From the NCBI RefSeq assembly GCF_018320785.1, contig NC_054866.1, positions 35,441,000 to 35,504,999 on the forward strand: a DNA stretch of 64,000 nt, written 5' to 3'. Position 1 is the stretch's first letter; each line of letters begins with the position of its first letter. Positions 24,516 to 35,937 of the stretch are shown here, piece by piece. The notes beneath the pieces were generated by a model. The model had not been told where the DNA came from. It did not search any database and saw nothing but the letters and a program-made list of their open reading frames with translations. This DNA is from Cheilinus undulatus. Taxonomy: Eukaryota > Chordata > Actinopteri > Labriformes > Labridae. The translations under genes were made by a program, and so were the position numbers.

Positions 24516-27500
24516 CTATGTTAATCTGTTAATCTTAATTACTAGTAAATACTTAATTGGGACCCTTGTGTTGTGTAGACAGGTTACAAGTCGAACATTT
24601 AAAAGAAAACTCAAAATGTGTATTTTTGTCGAGATGGTTTGCAGCAAACTTAAAAATGACACAAAAACACAGTAAAAAGTAGCAAGTAGCTGCACCTGCC
24701 CTAACACAGACCAAGCCTTTAGTGTTGATCCAACACTTTCCTCAACAGGTGTTTCCTCAAACAACGGTTTGACATGCTTCATGTCAGCAAGAGGGCTGAC
24801 GAAGCAGAAAAACATCACAACAGCAGACAGAGCCTTTAATTGCTGGTGCGTGTTACCACAAAGTTTCATGATCGTTAAAGCACTCCTGCAGGCTATCATC
24901 ACCTGTAGAGTTCTCCCTAGAGCACTAGAAAGGGACACAACCAGAGACATCCCAATACCAATCCTGGACCACTCAGAGGGCGGGTGGGTGGTCGCTGATG
25001 GTGAAGAAGAGTGCAAAGTGAGGGAAAAAAGCATCATCACTGTGGAGGTGCTAGCATGAGCAGGACTGACTCTGTATGGTGATATTTTTAGTCTTCTGAT
25101 GTAGAATCCAACCATTAACACAGCTGCCAGAAAAAATCTTGCACACCATCTGGGAGGTCCTGCTGGCTGCAATCTCTCCAGTCTGCTCTCGTGAACATAA
25201 CATTTGATTTGATCTGAGGAAGACAAGAAGTTTTTACTCTTGAAATTCTTTAGATAAAAGTTAAAGATCTGTGTTCTGTTTGTGGATGTTACCGGTTGGT
25301 GTTAGGAAGTTTTCCTTTGGGCAGGGCAGGAAATAGTGAGGTGATGGCATCTGTTTAAAGCATATGAAAATTAGTTACAGCACACACATTTCATTTATTA
25401 TGATAAATACTTTTTTTTTTTTATGGAATTCATTTTCCAACAGCCAGCCCTACTACTGCCTTCTTGTTGGTTTACAAAATGCAATATTTTTATTTTTTCA
25501 AAAACAAAAGTCACTGAAAGAGCCTTGCAGGATTAGATTTATACCAGTTAGATTTCTGTATATAGGAAATCTCCTTATTGCAGTGAAAACACTTTAAAAA
25601 TCCTCATTTTCTATAAAACTTAATTTTATTCATCGCAAATATAAACTTAATCTAAGATTGATTAACAAGTTAGCAATCTACCCTCATTTTCTCCTCGTGT
25701 ACCTCTGGCCACATAAACACATGCATGCACACCAAAGTTATAATAATTTTAGGCTTTTCATCAGTTTTTATTTCAATTTCATTTTTACCTTTTATTTTAT
25801 ATTTCAGTTTAGTTTTAATCAGTTTTTCCTTCTGGGTTGCTAGTTTAGTTTGGTTTTCATTTTGCAAAAATTCTTTGTTTTAGTTTAGTTTTTATTAGTT
25901 TTAGTGTTTTAGTTTTGTCGGCAATATCGGATACTCGTCAGGGGCGAGACCCAAAAGGGCTCATCACTTTTCATTTCATTCATTCGATTCTGATGTTAAT
26001 TCACAATTTAAGACCAAAAATTACCACTTTGTGAAGTCTTCTCCAATCAAATCAGGGGATTTTACTCTCTCCAGGCTTGGGCATACATGTCAGTCATTAT
26101 GCTGCGGTCAAAAACTAAAACTATAATCACCTTGATGCACACACGCTCACACATCCATGCAGAGAGGTGCTGAGGTTTGTCCAAACTACAACTCCATCAT
26201 AGATCTATTGATGTGCTGTCTTTACCTTTTAATGTTGAACTATGTTGATGTTTGAAGGGCTTGTATACAGTTCCAGTGTCATTCAGAAGCACTTTTTCTG
26301 ATCATTTCGGTACTATTGTTACTAAATCTGCTTGAAATGCAGTCCTTCTTATGTTATCTATATACACATTTAATTGCAATCATCTAATAACAGAACCCGT
26401 AACAAATACAATTATTTTTTTGTTTAAGTAAAAAACAAAGGCAATGACCTGGGTGTAGTGAGCTGCACATTTCAGAAGACCAGATGGGACACAGATGCAT
26501 CTGCAGTTCAAGTGTGTGCTGTGATTATCACTCTTTAGCTGCATGAAGGGAATTACAGACAAATGCACAAGGTTTTACATTTATTCTTATGTACTGTACT
26601 GCTCTAATTTCAAGTTCTACTTAAATTCAACACCTGATCGTTTAAACCACATTTCCTGTTTACAACATATACGGCACTCACCTCTATAGGCAGTTGAATG
26701 CAGCTTCTCCTAGACAAGAAGTAAACCACAAACTGCTCAATATTACACTTGCAGAAATGCCTGTTCTGCATCTCTTCATTCTTCCTTTGCAACATGTTCA
26801 TACAGCCATAGAGAGGCACACATTTCATTGTCGCACAGGGAAAGAGGGTGCAGTCTTTTTTTATCCTAGTTTGATGCCTGTCCAAGGCAGCGCTCATTTC
26901 TGGACATCTAAACAGAGAAGTAGCATATGTCACGTTTTTCATACATTCAGTTAAATGCACAGCTTCTGCAAATGTTTACAAAAAGCAGTACAGCCCAGTC
27001 TCTTTTAAATGGAATATCACAACATCCAGTGCAGCCCAACTGTAAGAATGTCTGTGTTAATAATTGCAGTAAATTGGCTTCAGATTGTAATTCACCCATT
27101 AAAGCTTCTCTGGAGATCGTCTAATTATCTTTTGAGAGGTGCCTCAGTTTGGTGTTTAGTCTCCCATAATTCAGGCTGGATCCCCACTGAGGACAACATT
27201 TAATTACAAACTAATCCCACAGTGTCTTTGTGAACCTCAACACTGTGGTATCCAGTTCTGGACCAAAAAAAGCAAGTTCAAGAGCAAGGCACAAGAGAGG
27301 AAAACAATGAAAAGACAGAAAATATACCACTAATTTACTCACCTGTCATGTCTCTTTGTTAGTTTAGTTTTGCCATGAATATCAGCATTTTTTTGTATCA
27401 TACTTGAGCTGAAGCGATTTGTTCCTTCATTGTGCCTACTCAAACCAACCTCAGAGCACTGGTCCCATCTTAGCCATGTGCCAGACGACACCATCCATGT

Positions 27501-27536
27501 GAACAGGGTTAAGAAGAGAAACGTGACTGTTGTCAT
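24516..27536 (-). CDS. flytrap-less OlfC-derived receptor-like gene (novel or decaying)
   Basis: Predicted exons on the minus strand: 27536-27343 (signal peptide MTTVTFLFLTLFTWMVSSGT), 26907-26682 (Cys-rich), 25350-25293 (58 bp), 25213-24516 (membrane exon); an optional 90-bp exon 26538-26449 would also keep frame. This gives 391 codons (421 with the optional exon) and no internal stop. The last exon is clearly OlfC-derived: after DQIKC come TM1-like FFLAAVLMVGFYI, LFSLTL, PPSEW (family RPSEW), SSALGRT (CVLGKT), LTIMK (SNVMK), THQQLKALS (TQQRLSVL), VGSTLKAWSVLG ([12 protein letters not shown]) and STKIHILSF (EAKFITFSM). Splice phases 2, 0, 1 are those of OlfC exons 1/2, 2/3 or 4/5, and 5/6. 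The phase 0-0 flytrap exons 3 and 4 are absent. TM7 and the PKCY end are missing. It could be a fast-evolving gene with a new role or a relic; the open frame and good splice sites favour the first. Confidence 0.55.
26449..26538 (-). other. possible extra Cys-rich exon of the flytrap-less gene
   Basis: Between a CTTCATGCAG acceptor and a weak CAG/GTCATT donor on the minus strand lie 90 bases, phase 0 at both sides, coding LKSDNHSTHLNCRCICVPSG and then LLKCAAHYTQ. The cysteine content matches the neighbouring exon 26907-26682. It may be an optional exon or chance. Confidence 0.3.
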
Positions 27537-27581
27537 CTCAGAGCCTTGTCTTTGGCACAGGCGTGCTTCATGGAGAAGATG

Positions 27582-27592
27582 TATTATATAGC
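27582..27592 (-). promoter_or_regulatory. TATA box of the flytrap-less gene
   Basis: GCTATATAATA on the minus strand lies about 48 bases before the ATG at 27536. Position and match are like those of the TATA boxes of genes D, E and F, which supports a real start here. Confidence 0.55.
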
Positions 27593-28500
27593 CTCTTATC
27601 TGCTTCTCAGGAGGTGTAGCAAGCCACTCAGTGGGCTATCCTCTGAGGTACTTTTTTTTTTTTTTTTTGTGCTCATGACCTCTAGGAGGTCATGCATGCA
27701 AAATAAAAATGACAAGTAAAGCTGGGCCCAATTTTTCCTCTCAAGATTATAATTACCTGGTTAACATTGTGTATCAAAGCTGATATGAATCAATTTGCAA
27801 TGATTGGATTCGAAAACATACATAAATAAACCCTGTGATGTGATAATGAACTACAATTATTAATGCAAGCCATGCAATATCGCACCTAATATCACATCAC
27901 ATCTTAAGTGGTTTGGATTTACATTTTATGATGATCTGTCAGGTCTTGGAGACATTGCATCATTTTAATGCTTGAACTTGCCTTTATCGAAATAAGTTCA
28001 AAACAAATTCTGCATAGTTGAAGCATATGAGCGCTGTGAATGTCAGAGAAAGTATAGGAAGAATGGTCGTACAGCCAGTAGCAGCCGGCCTTATATTGTG
28101 TGGACTCTACTGTCATTCTACAGCCTAGTTTACATCTGTAACTCTGCAGCCTCATAACATCACTAACAGATTTCAAAAGCTGCACAGCCCTACGTCACAA
28201 TCTGACCACAGAATATGCAGAGGCATACTATATTACACAAAGAATGTAATATTTTATATCAGTGACAAAGCTGCACAGCTGTTTCAATGAAAACCTTAAA
28301 ATGAGCTATTGAACTTCACAGGGATGCTGCTCTCTCTCTCTACATCAAAGGGATAATAATGGATTACTTTATGAAAAAGTAATCAGATTGCTTTAGTTTT
28401 GAAGATTGCTGTTTTGAAGATTGCTGCACTCACAAAAGATTTAAAAGCCTTTGTTGACCTTTTCTGTCTCTACAAATCAAATCTACTGCTACTAATTACA
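27593..28500. other. intergenic, nothing recognised
   Basis: AT-rich DNA with a T-run at about 27651-27668. No motif-bearing frame is seen. Confidence 0.45.
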
Positions 28501-28502
28501 TA

Positions 28503-29501
28503 CAGTGCCTATAAAAGCAATTCACTCCCTTGGATGTTTTACCCTCTTATTGATTTTGTAAATCAATCATGGTCAATATAATTTGGCTTTTTACACACAC
28601 AAAAATACAAAAAAAAACCTCTTCGATGTCAAAGTGAAAACATTTCTCCAAAATAAAGTTAATTTAATAAAAATATGCAAAGTAAAATAAGTGACTTCAT
28701 AAATACCCCTTCAAGTCAGTATTAAATAGATACACCTTTGTCTGCTATCACAACACTGATTCTTTATGGACAGTCAGGCTTACACATCTTTACACTGCAT
28801 TTTTGCTCCATTCTCGTTGCAAAATGGCTCAAACTCTATCAGCTTTCATGGAGACTGGTGTGAAGAGCCCTCTTCAAGCCTAGCCACAAATTCTCTATTG
28901 GATTAAGGTCTGTGCTTTGACTCATCCACTTCAGAACATTCACCTTGTTGTCTTAAAAACTTTTCTGTGTGCTTTGTGTCATTGTCTTGCTCAAAAATAA
29001 ATCTTCTCCCAAACTATAGTTCTCTTGCAGACTGAAGAAGATTGTCCTCCAGGATTTTCCTATATTTTGCTGCATTTCCTTCCAGGGACTGCTGCCGAGA
29101 AGCATCCCTACAACATGATGTTGCCACCACTGTGCTTCACAGTGGTGATGGTTTGTTTGCGGTGATGTGCAGTGTTTGGTGTCAGCCAATCATAGCGTCT
29201 TGTCTGATGTCCAGAAAGCACCTTTTTGGTCTCATCAGAACAAAGAACTTTCTTCCACTTGACCATGGCGACTCCCACATGCCTTTTAGTGAGCTCTTTT
29301 AATCTGAGTTTTCTTCAACAGTGACTTCCTATTTGCCACTTTCTCATAAAGCTTTGAGTGGTGAAGAACCCAGGCATCAGTTGTTGTATGCAGAGTTCAT
29401 TTTGACATTAAAGGGGCTTTTTGTAAAAAATGTGCCATAAAAGCCAACTTATATTGACCATGATGTATTTATAAAATCAGTAAAAGGGTAAAATATCCAA
29501 G
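28503..29501. mobile_element. DNA transposon with long inverted repeats (Tc1/mariner-like)
   Basis: The left end follows a TA dinucleotide and reads CAGTGCCTATAAAAGCAATT. The stretch 28528-28592 (with GGATGTTTTACCCTCTTATT and TGGTCAATATAATTTGGC) is repeated inverted at 29431-29501. The outermost bases of the right repeat are missing. The interior is a fish-type repeat without an intact transposase frame. It is probably an internally deleted, non-autonomous copy. Confidence 0.7.
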
Positions 29502-32500
29502 ACCAAAATATAAAACTTCTTTCCTTAAGTCATGCAGTGATGTTTTCAGCACAAACAAAGGAAATGTCCCACAGTGAAAATGCAGGGAAGACTACTAACG
29601 GCGTGGAAAACAGCCAAAGTAGTTAATTTGACATGTTTTTTCTCCGACAAGGCACATAACCATTTTTAAGGATTCTGGGGTGGCCAGTCATCCAGGTGAC
29701 AGCTGGCCCTCCCTTTGATTCAGGCCCTGCTTTCATAGAACACATAATGACGTCACATTTGCAGCACAGGCCTTCAGTATAACTTTACTGTCATATTGAA
29801 TATTGCCTTTTACCTGAAGAAATTATTGAAAATCTGAATAACTTTGTTCTAAAGAATAATGCAGTGAAACGTAAGGACTTTTAAGAGTTTTATTTAAATA
29901 GAAACTGACCATATGATTAATTAAATATTTAAATACTAAACATGTGCACGTATGATGGTGACTAAAACATCTGAAACATTAAAGCAATTAAATCAATGAT
30001 TTGTGAATCATTTCACATGTGAAATTATAAATCTGTCTTAAGGTATAAAGGGCAGAATGTGGGATTATCTGCATAATCTAGATAAGTCTTATTTATAAAT
30101 CTGGTTTCTTTGCTATTAAAAAATAGAATAATACACAACAAAATATTTTAAATGTGTCCTCCATTTTAAGCCTTTTCAAAGAAAAAAAATATTAGTACTA
30201 CATCAGATTTTCGTTTTTTTTAAATCATCATAAATTGTTTTAATCATATCTTTGCTTTTGTCTTAATTAAGGAAACAGCAACAAACAAAACAAGTATCTC
30301 ATACAGATAGGATGTTACAAAAGAAGAGTGTGGCCAAGGCTCTCAGTGGCATTGTTGAATCTGAGGTGACATCAATGAACTGCTCCTAGTCTGGCGAAGT
30401 CAGAATAGGAGCAGCCCCCCCCCCACCTTTGGCTCACCTTATGAACCGCTGCATTAATGTATATAAAATAGATCATTTTTAATGCGATGTTTTTTTCTCT
30501 GTTAATTAACACTTGACATGTGATGCACTCCACAGTGTTTTCTCCACATATCAAAGAAACACTCATTATATCATACTTTGCAGAAACATTCATGATATTA
30601 ACGCTACCAGAAAAAATAAATCTCTATTTTGTTAGATATCAAAATGATGACATTGTAACTCACAAGTATTTTACCTAGAATTCCCTCCTCACACAAGTCA
30701 AATTTCTTGGGTTATTTTATTTTAGGACTGGGCTGTCAGGATACACACCCTAAAAAAATAGTCTTTCTAAAACGGCAGTGCTTATGATATTTTTTCATTA
30801 AATTATTGCCTTGTTTAGTGCCATGTTTACTTCCCTTGTCCTGTCATATCTCCTCTGACCTGTTGTTTGGTTGTACATGAAGTAAATATTTCTTCTTAGA
30901 CATCTCTCCCTCATTGTTGGAAAATGTTGCTGCTTTAGGTGCTTGTGTGATAATTGCATGGTTTGAAACAACCAACAGTATGTAGGTGCTGTGTTTCTCA
31001 CAGTGGGAGAATGATCAATAACCTTTTAGTACTTTTGTGATTGTTTTTTAATTATTATTATTTACTAGTGAACTTTTTCTTGAGTATTTTTTTTGTCTTT
31101 CTGTCACAGTGCTGGGAGCAGGAAAAAATGCATCTGCTCTTTTCATGTATGAGATAGACACAGATAATGACAACTAGAATCCTGAATCACTGTTATCCCA
31201 CTTAAGTCCTGCTATCTTTTTTCCCAACTAAACCACAGGCATTTTAGCTCTGCTAAACCTGTATGCAAACCCCATCTTCCTCAAATAGCTGATATAGTAA
31301 AGCTGGTATAGTAAGGTAACGCTGTTAATATTGTTATAGTCATGTCTGAAGAACAGTCCTCTGACTTGTCCCTGTCTTGTCAAGCTACAGTGCAACAACT
31401 CTCATGTGGCTCTGCTCTTTCAGCAGTCTCTGTGAATACTTTAGACTCTCCCAGAAATTTGCTGCAAAGGCAAACGGTTTAAAAAGTGGGTGATGTGTCC
31501 CAAAGAAATTAGGAAGCAGGAATTTGTCAAACTACCTGATAACAAAATAATCTTGTGCTTTAAAATTTGACATTTACATGTGACACAAGACAATCAAGTT
31601 TTTGAAATTCAGTGCATCCAAGATAACTCAGATGAGAACAGTTAACAACAATGATGTACAAAGACCAAACTCAAGGCTTTTGTTTGTTTTATACATTATG
31701 AAATAAAGTGAAATGTTCAGCACAGCTGCCACATACTCTCCTATGACTTAAGGTCACTACTAAGGAGCAAGAGTACACCTTATGCAGCCTGTGCAGTGTC
31801 ATCTGTCTGCTTATCTGCCCCTCTCCTAAATCTATGTCTGACTTCATACTGTTAAATCTGAAGGAATACTTCCTGCAGTGGTGTTAAAAGCTGGATTTTT
31901 AGAGTGGTGACAAATTTAGAATATCATACAAGCACATAATATAACCACATGTAAACACACTTACTCCAGGTATTTTAAAGAATAGACTAATTTAGTAGGC
32001 AGGTATGTTTTCCCCTCTTCCGCTGTGAAAGCTGTAAACGGATCCCAAAATGAAGTATCCAGCCCTGGCCAACTTAGATGGTGTTGTCCTTCCCAGCAGT
32101 GAGACAGGTGGCCTCCTCTCTCACGTCCACTTCTGATAAGCTCTCTAGACTGACCTCTTTTTCCCTGTCCCTGTCTTTTTAAACTTAGACTGGGCCGTTC
32201 ATGGCCAGCCTTCTGTCCATGGACCTGCTGCGTCAGAGCAAACCACACATGAAGCTGTGATCCCAGGAGAGAGAAAAGATAACTTTGCTTGTTTGATAAA
32301 ATGAAAGACGATGCAGTAGTCAGACAAAATATAAATGTGGTTTGAACTTAGGAACAATTCTGCTTGTCCAGCTAAAAAACCTGAACTAAAGGGGAGTAAT
32401 AATTAACAGACTTTTTCTTGAAGGGAAACAATTATCATTACTGATAGTTTCTAAAGCTCTTAAATCTAAGCAATGAGAGGTTTTCTTGATGGGCCTTTTA

Positions 32501-33878
32501 CTCATTTAGGCAAAGCAAGTTTTCTTTTATGTCACCTGTCATACTCTAAGGAACATTTATTTATTTCAAGATTTGTTTGAATTGAATTCCTTTATTTAGA
32601 GAGGAGGGCAGTGGATGGAGTCAGAAACCAGGATAAGAGAGTGGGGAAAGACATCTGGATAAGGAGCCACAGGCCTGTAAAACCCACAACCCTGATAAGA
32701 AACTTGGTTCATTAAAAAAGATGAGAAGAAATTTGCAATCACGAGAATGAGAGGAGATTTAACACTCTTTTTAAGACGACCTTTATAACAAAATAACAAA
32801 ATTGTATTTCATTTAAAGTCACAAAAAGCAAATTCAGATAAATTTTAAAATGTTTTCATTAGTAATCATCATGACCTGAACATTCTTGAATAGATATTGT
32901 TCATGTCTAGTCCAGCCATGACTCAAACTCTGCATTGTAACAAAGGTCTGGTATAGTTTTTATTTTTACTGACACCAGTACTAGTTAAATAGTTTTCAAA
33001 AAGTGCCAGTGCCTGAATCCATACTCTTAAGTGAAGAAAGTGTGATAAGTCATCAGCTTAATAAAAGCTGTCTCAGTATCATAAATGATTCAGAAATAAG
33101 ATGTCAATAGAACATAGAAGCAAAGGTAACAGGTGTAAGTCCTTCATATTATTTCATGCTTTTTCTTTGGAGTATCAGAGATTGCATAGGGGTGGTGAGG
33201 TACCAAAACGAAGCACAGAAATCTGTCTTGTATTTCTGTTTGGTAGGTATCAGATGTGTTGGCACCGGTGCTATGTTGGTACCAGATGTCGATACTCGTC
33301 ACTAATCTTAACAGCACTTGAATTCAAAACCTCAAAGCTGTATTTTGACAATTATTTGTTTCTTTTTCCCAAAAATATCTGCATTGAAAATGTATTGTTA
33401 CTGATAGTTTTAGAAGTTCAGTTTGATATGATCACCTAAAATCCAACCTTTGCTTCATTATTTTAGTTATAATGTAATTTTCAGATACTTTTTAATGTAT
33501 CTGTTACGTTCAGGATATTTAAATAGGGTTAAATTTTACACCCGGAATGAATGAAAATGGAATCAAGTTAAGTTTAAGAATTAGATTAATGTTGTGATTT
33601 TTTTAATCAATGTTTCCATTATCCCGTTTCCCATTGTTATACATTTGTCCCAAACATATATTTTCTAAAGCTTTTTGTTAAAATATGGACAGGGATGCAG
33701 CTGAAGATCTGAACTGAATTGATTTTTGCTTGAGGCTTAAAGTCATCAAACCATGCTGTAAGATTTACTGCTTCTGAAGTCATCTGTGAATTTGAATGCT
33801 CTGCAATCAAGAGAGGAATGGCCTTTACTTTTTATTTTTAGCCATTTTGTACATATATTTGTATTGCATGTGCCTACA
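29502..33878. other. gene-poor spacer, nothing recognised
   Basis: About 4.4 kb of AT-rich DNA. Features noted are a C-run at 30415-30424 and a decayed TACCAGTACTAG/GGTACCAGATGTCGATAC-type repeat at about 32970-33305. No open frame shows a recognisable protein family and no splice-linked exons of OlfC type were found on either strand. Confidence 0.45.
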
Positions 33879-34311
33879 TACAGTGCTTAACATATTTATT
33901 AGACCACCACCCAAAGTAAGGGTTATGCCACAGCTGCCCTAAATTAACAGCATTGGTAATTACCAAAATCATTTTTTTATGTTTCTGCAATGGTTAATAC
34001 ATCAATATGTAGAAGCTGTTTAACCCAAATGATATTTTTAATGCTAAAATATCATTATTATTGTTATCCACGAATTTTCAAATTTACTGATTTACAAAAC
34101 AAAACTGAAAAAATAGTAAAGCACATTAATATTTCTTGATTAATATGTCAGATTATAGTTATTAAATTGCATTCCTGAACAGAAAAATGACTTTTAGTGG
34201 TTGAATGTTATGCTTGATGTATTTCTGACTTCTTAGAGAAGCTCAGTGAGCCGGCTCAAATTTGGATATGAAAAGGTGAATTAAGTTTGAAATTCCTCAT
34301 TCCTGTTCAAA

Positions 34312-35374
34312 ATGGTAAAACGTGGAGAGCTCACTGAAACTGAAAGAGTCCGAATTAAAGCACTTCGTGATGCTGGATGGTCTCTGAGACAAATAGGGAA
34401 AGAAAGAAAGTGTTCTCACAGTGTGGTCAAGTATGCTTTGGAGTCAATTGCTGAGACGGGTACTTAGAAAACGCACAAAGGAAGAGGCAGGAAATGAAAG
34501 TTAACTGAAGCAGATGTCAGACGCCTCAAGATTTGAAGTACTAGAGACAGAAGGAAGACCACTGCTGATCTTCAGGCAGAGATGGATGCTTCTAGATCAG
34601 AGTCTGAGAAAGTCTCCAGAATGACCATAAGCAGACGACTGTCGGAACAAGGCTTAAAGGGAAGAATAGCTGCTAAGAAGCCATTATTGAGGCCTGCAAA
34701 CATCCAGAAACACCTCAGATTTGCCAGGGAGCACAAACACTGGACTGTTGATGACTGGAAGAAGGTACTCTGGACAGACGGGTCCAAGTTTGAACTCTTT
34801 GGTCAGCATCGTCATGTTTATGTCCGCAGAAAAGCTGGAGAACGTTTTGATGCCAGATGCATTGCACCCACAGTGAAACACGGTGGAGATTCCATTATGG
34901 TATGGGGTTCCATTTATGGATACGATGTGGGCAAATGAGTGAAAATGGATGGTATCATGAACAAGAACGTCTTACCACAACATCTTAGTGCATTATGGAA
35001 TCTCTTCTGGACTGAATCTGATTGGTCATGGGTTTATATACCAATAAGACAATGACCCCAAGCATACTTCAAAGCTGTGCAGAGACTATCTGACCAAGAA
35101 AAAGGAATCTGGAGTACTGGAACTGATGGACTGGCCAAGTCAAAGTCCGGATTTGAATCCTATTGAACAAATTTGGGATTTAGTAGATTCTGAGATTGAT
35201 GGCACAAAAGTTTCATCTAAAGCAAGTCTGTGGGAACAGCTAGAAACTATTTGGAACTCAATAACAAAAGAGACTGTGGAAAAGTACATAAAACAATGCC
35301 AGCAAGTATGCAACCTGTTATCAAGGCCAAAGGAGGCCATACAGAATATGAAGTTTTTGGATTATTATGTGTGA
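34312..35374 (+). pseudogene. Tc1-type transposase, disrupted
   Basis: The gene encoded a DDE transposase of the Tc1 family that cuts and pastes the element at TA sites. The N-terminal DNA-binding part has three in-frame stops between about 34460 and 34540. A clean open part runs 34582-34938 with the first catalytic aspartate in LWTDGSKF. The C-terminal part lies in a different frame, with DLNPIEQ. Confidence 0.88.
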
Positions 35375-35473
35375 AAAAGGACTATTTAGTTGTTTCAGTT
35401 TGTTATTTGCCAAATGAATAACAATAACATTTTTAGTCTTAAACAAGTTTTTGAAAGATATCTAAAATATTTA

Positions 35474-35881
35474 CAGGGTATCTGCGGGGTCTTGAAAAGT
35501 ATTAAAAGGTGATAAATCAATTTTGGAAAAATTAAGACCCTTAAAAAGTATTAAAAAGTCTTATCACGACTTTATAAAGTCTTAAATTTTGAAATTATTT
35601 TTTCTGAATTAGCTGTCCAAGAGTTTGAGTCCCAAAAACATTGTAAAAGTGTGCGAATTTATTCATTTTTTTTTAAAAACAAAGATGAACAGGTACATAA
35701 AAAACTAGGCTATTGTGGGTGCACTCGTAAATTGTCGCTGAGAGCGCCAGAGCGAGCGATATCACTGATGTAAATGGTTACAGCTTGAAGTGGCGGTGAG
35801 GTATTAAAAAATACTGAGAAGGTCTTGAAAAAGTCTTTAAAAGGTATTAAAATTAACTTCAAGATTCCTGCATATACCCTG
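35474..35881. mobile_element. MITE nested in the Tc1-like element
   Basis: The ends are CAGGGTATCTGCGGGGTCTT and, on the other strand at the right, CAGGGTATATGCAGGAATCT. ATTTA flanks both sides (35469-35473 and 35882-35886). The interior is rich in TATTAAAAAGTCTTA, a common fish repeat motif. It splits the 3' non-coding part of the Tc1-like element and is therefore younger than that element's insertion. Confidence 0.75.
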
Positions 35882-35937
35882 ATTTATGTTTTCTCCTTTT
35901 TATGACAGGTGGTCTAATAAATTTGTTAGGCACTGTA

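Larger units (their letters stand above)
33881..35935 (+). mobile_element. Tc1-like transposon, full length with TIRs, inactive
   Basis: Flanked by TA on both sides. The left end CAGTGCTTAACATATTTATT is matched on the other strand at the right end (CAGTGCCTAACAAATTTATT). The plus-strand transposase starts at 34312 (MVKRGELTETERVRIKALRD, a helix-turn-helix type N-terminus). It continues with LWTDGSKFELFGQHRHVY and VKHGGDSIMVWG, and ends in another frame with [18 protein letters not shown] (35126-35374). Several stops and at least one frameshift show it is dead. A MITE is nested after the transposase. Confidence 0.93.

Noticed and set aside
24516-25226. Reading the 236-codon frame as an ordinary OlfC pseudogene exon with nothing else attached
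   Set aside because: Upstream exons with matching phases, a signal peptide and a TATA box were found, and the frame has no stops; a simple dead exon is less likely, though not excluded.
31961-32248. Minus-strand open frame of 95 codons
   Set aside because: Low-complexity composition (Arg/Gly/Ser-rich), no motif and no splice context.
34582-34938. Open frame as a host gene
   Set aside because: It is the middle of a Tc1 transposase (LWTDGSKFELFG, VKHGGDSIMVWG) lying between the inverted ends of a TA-flanked element.
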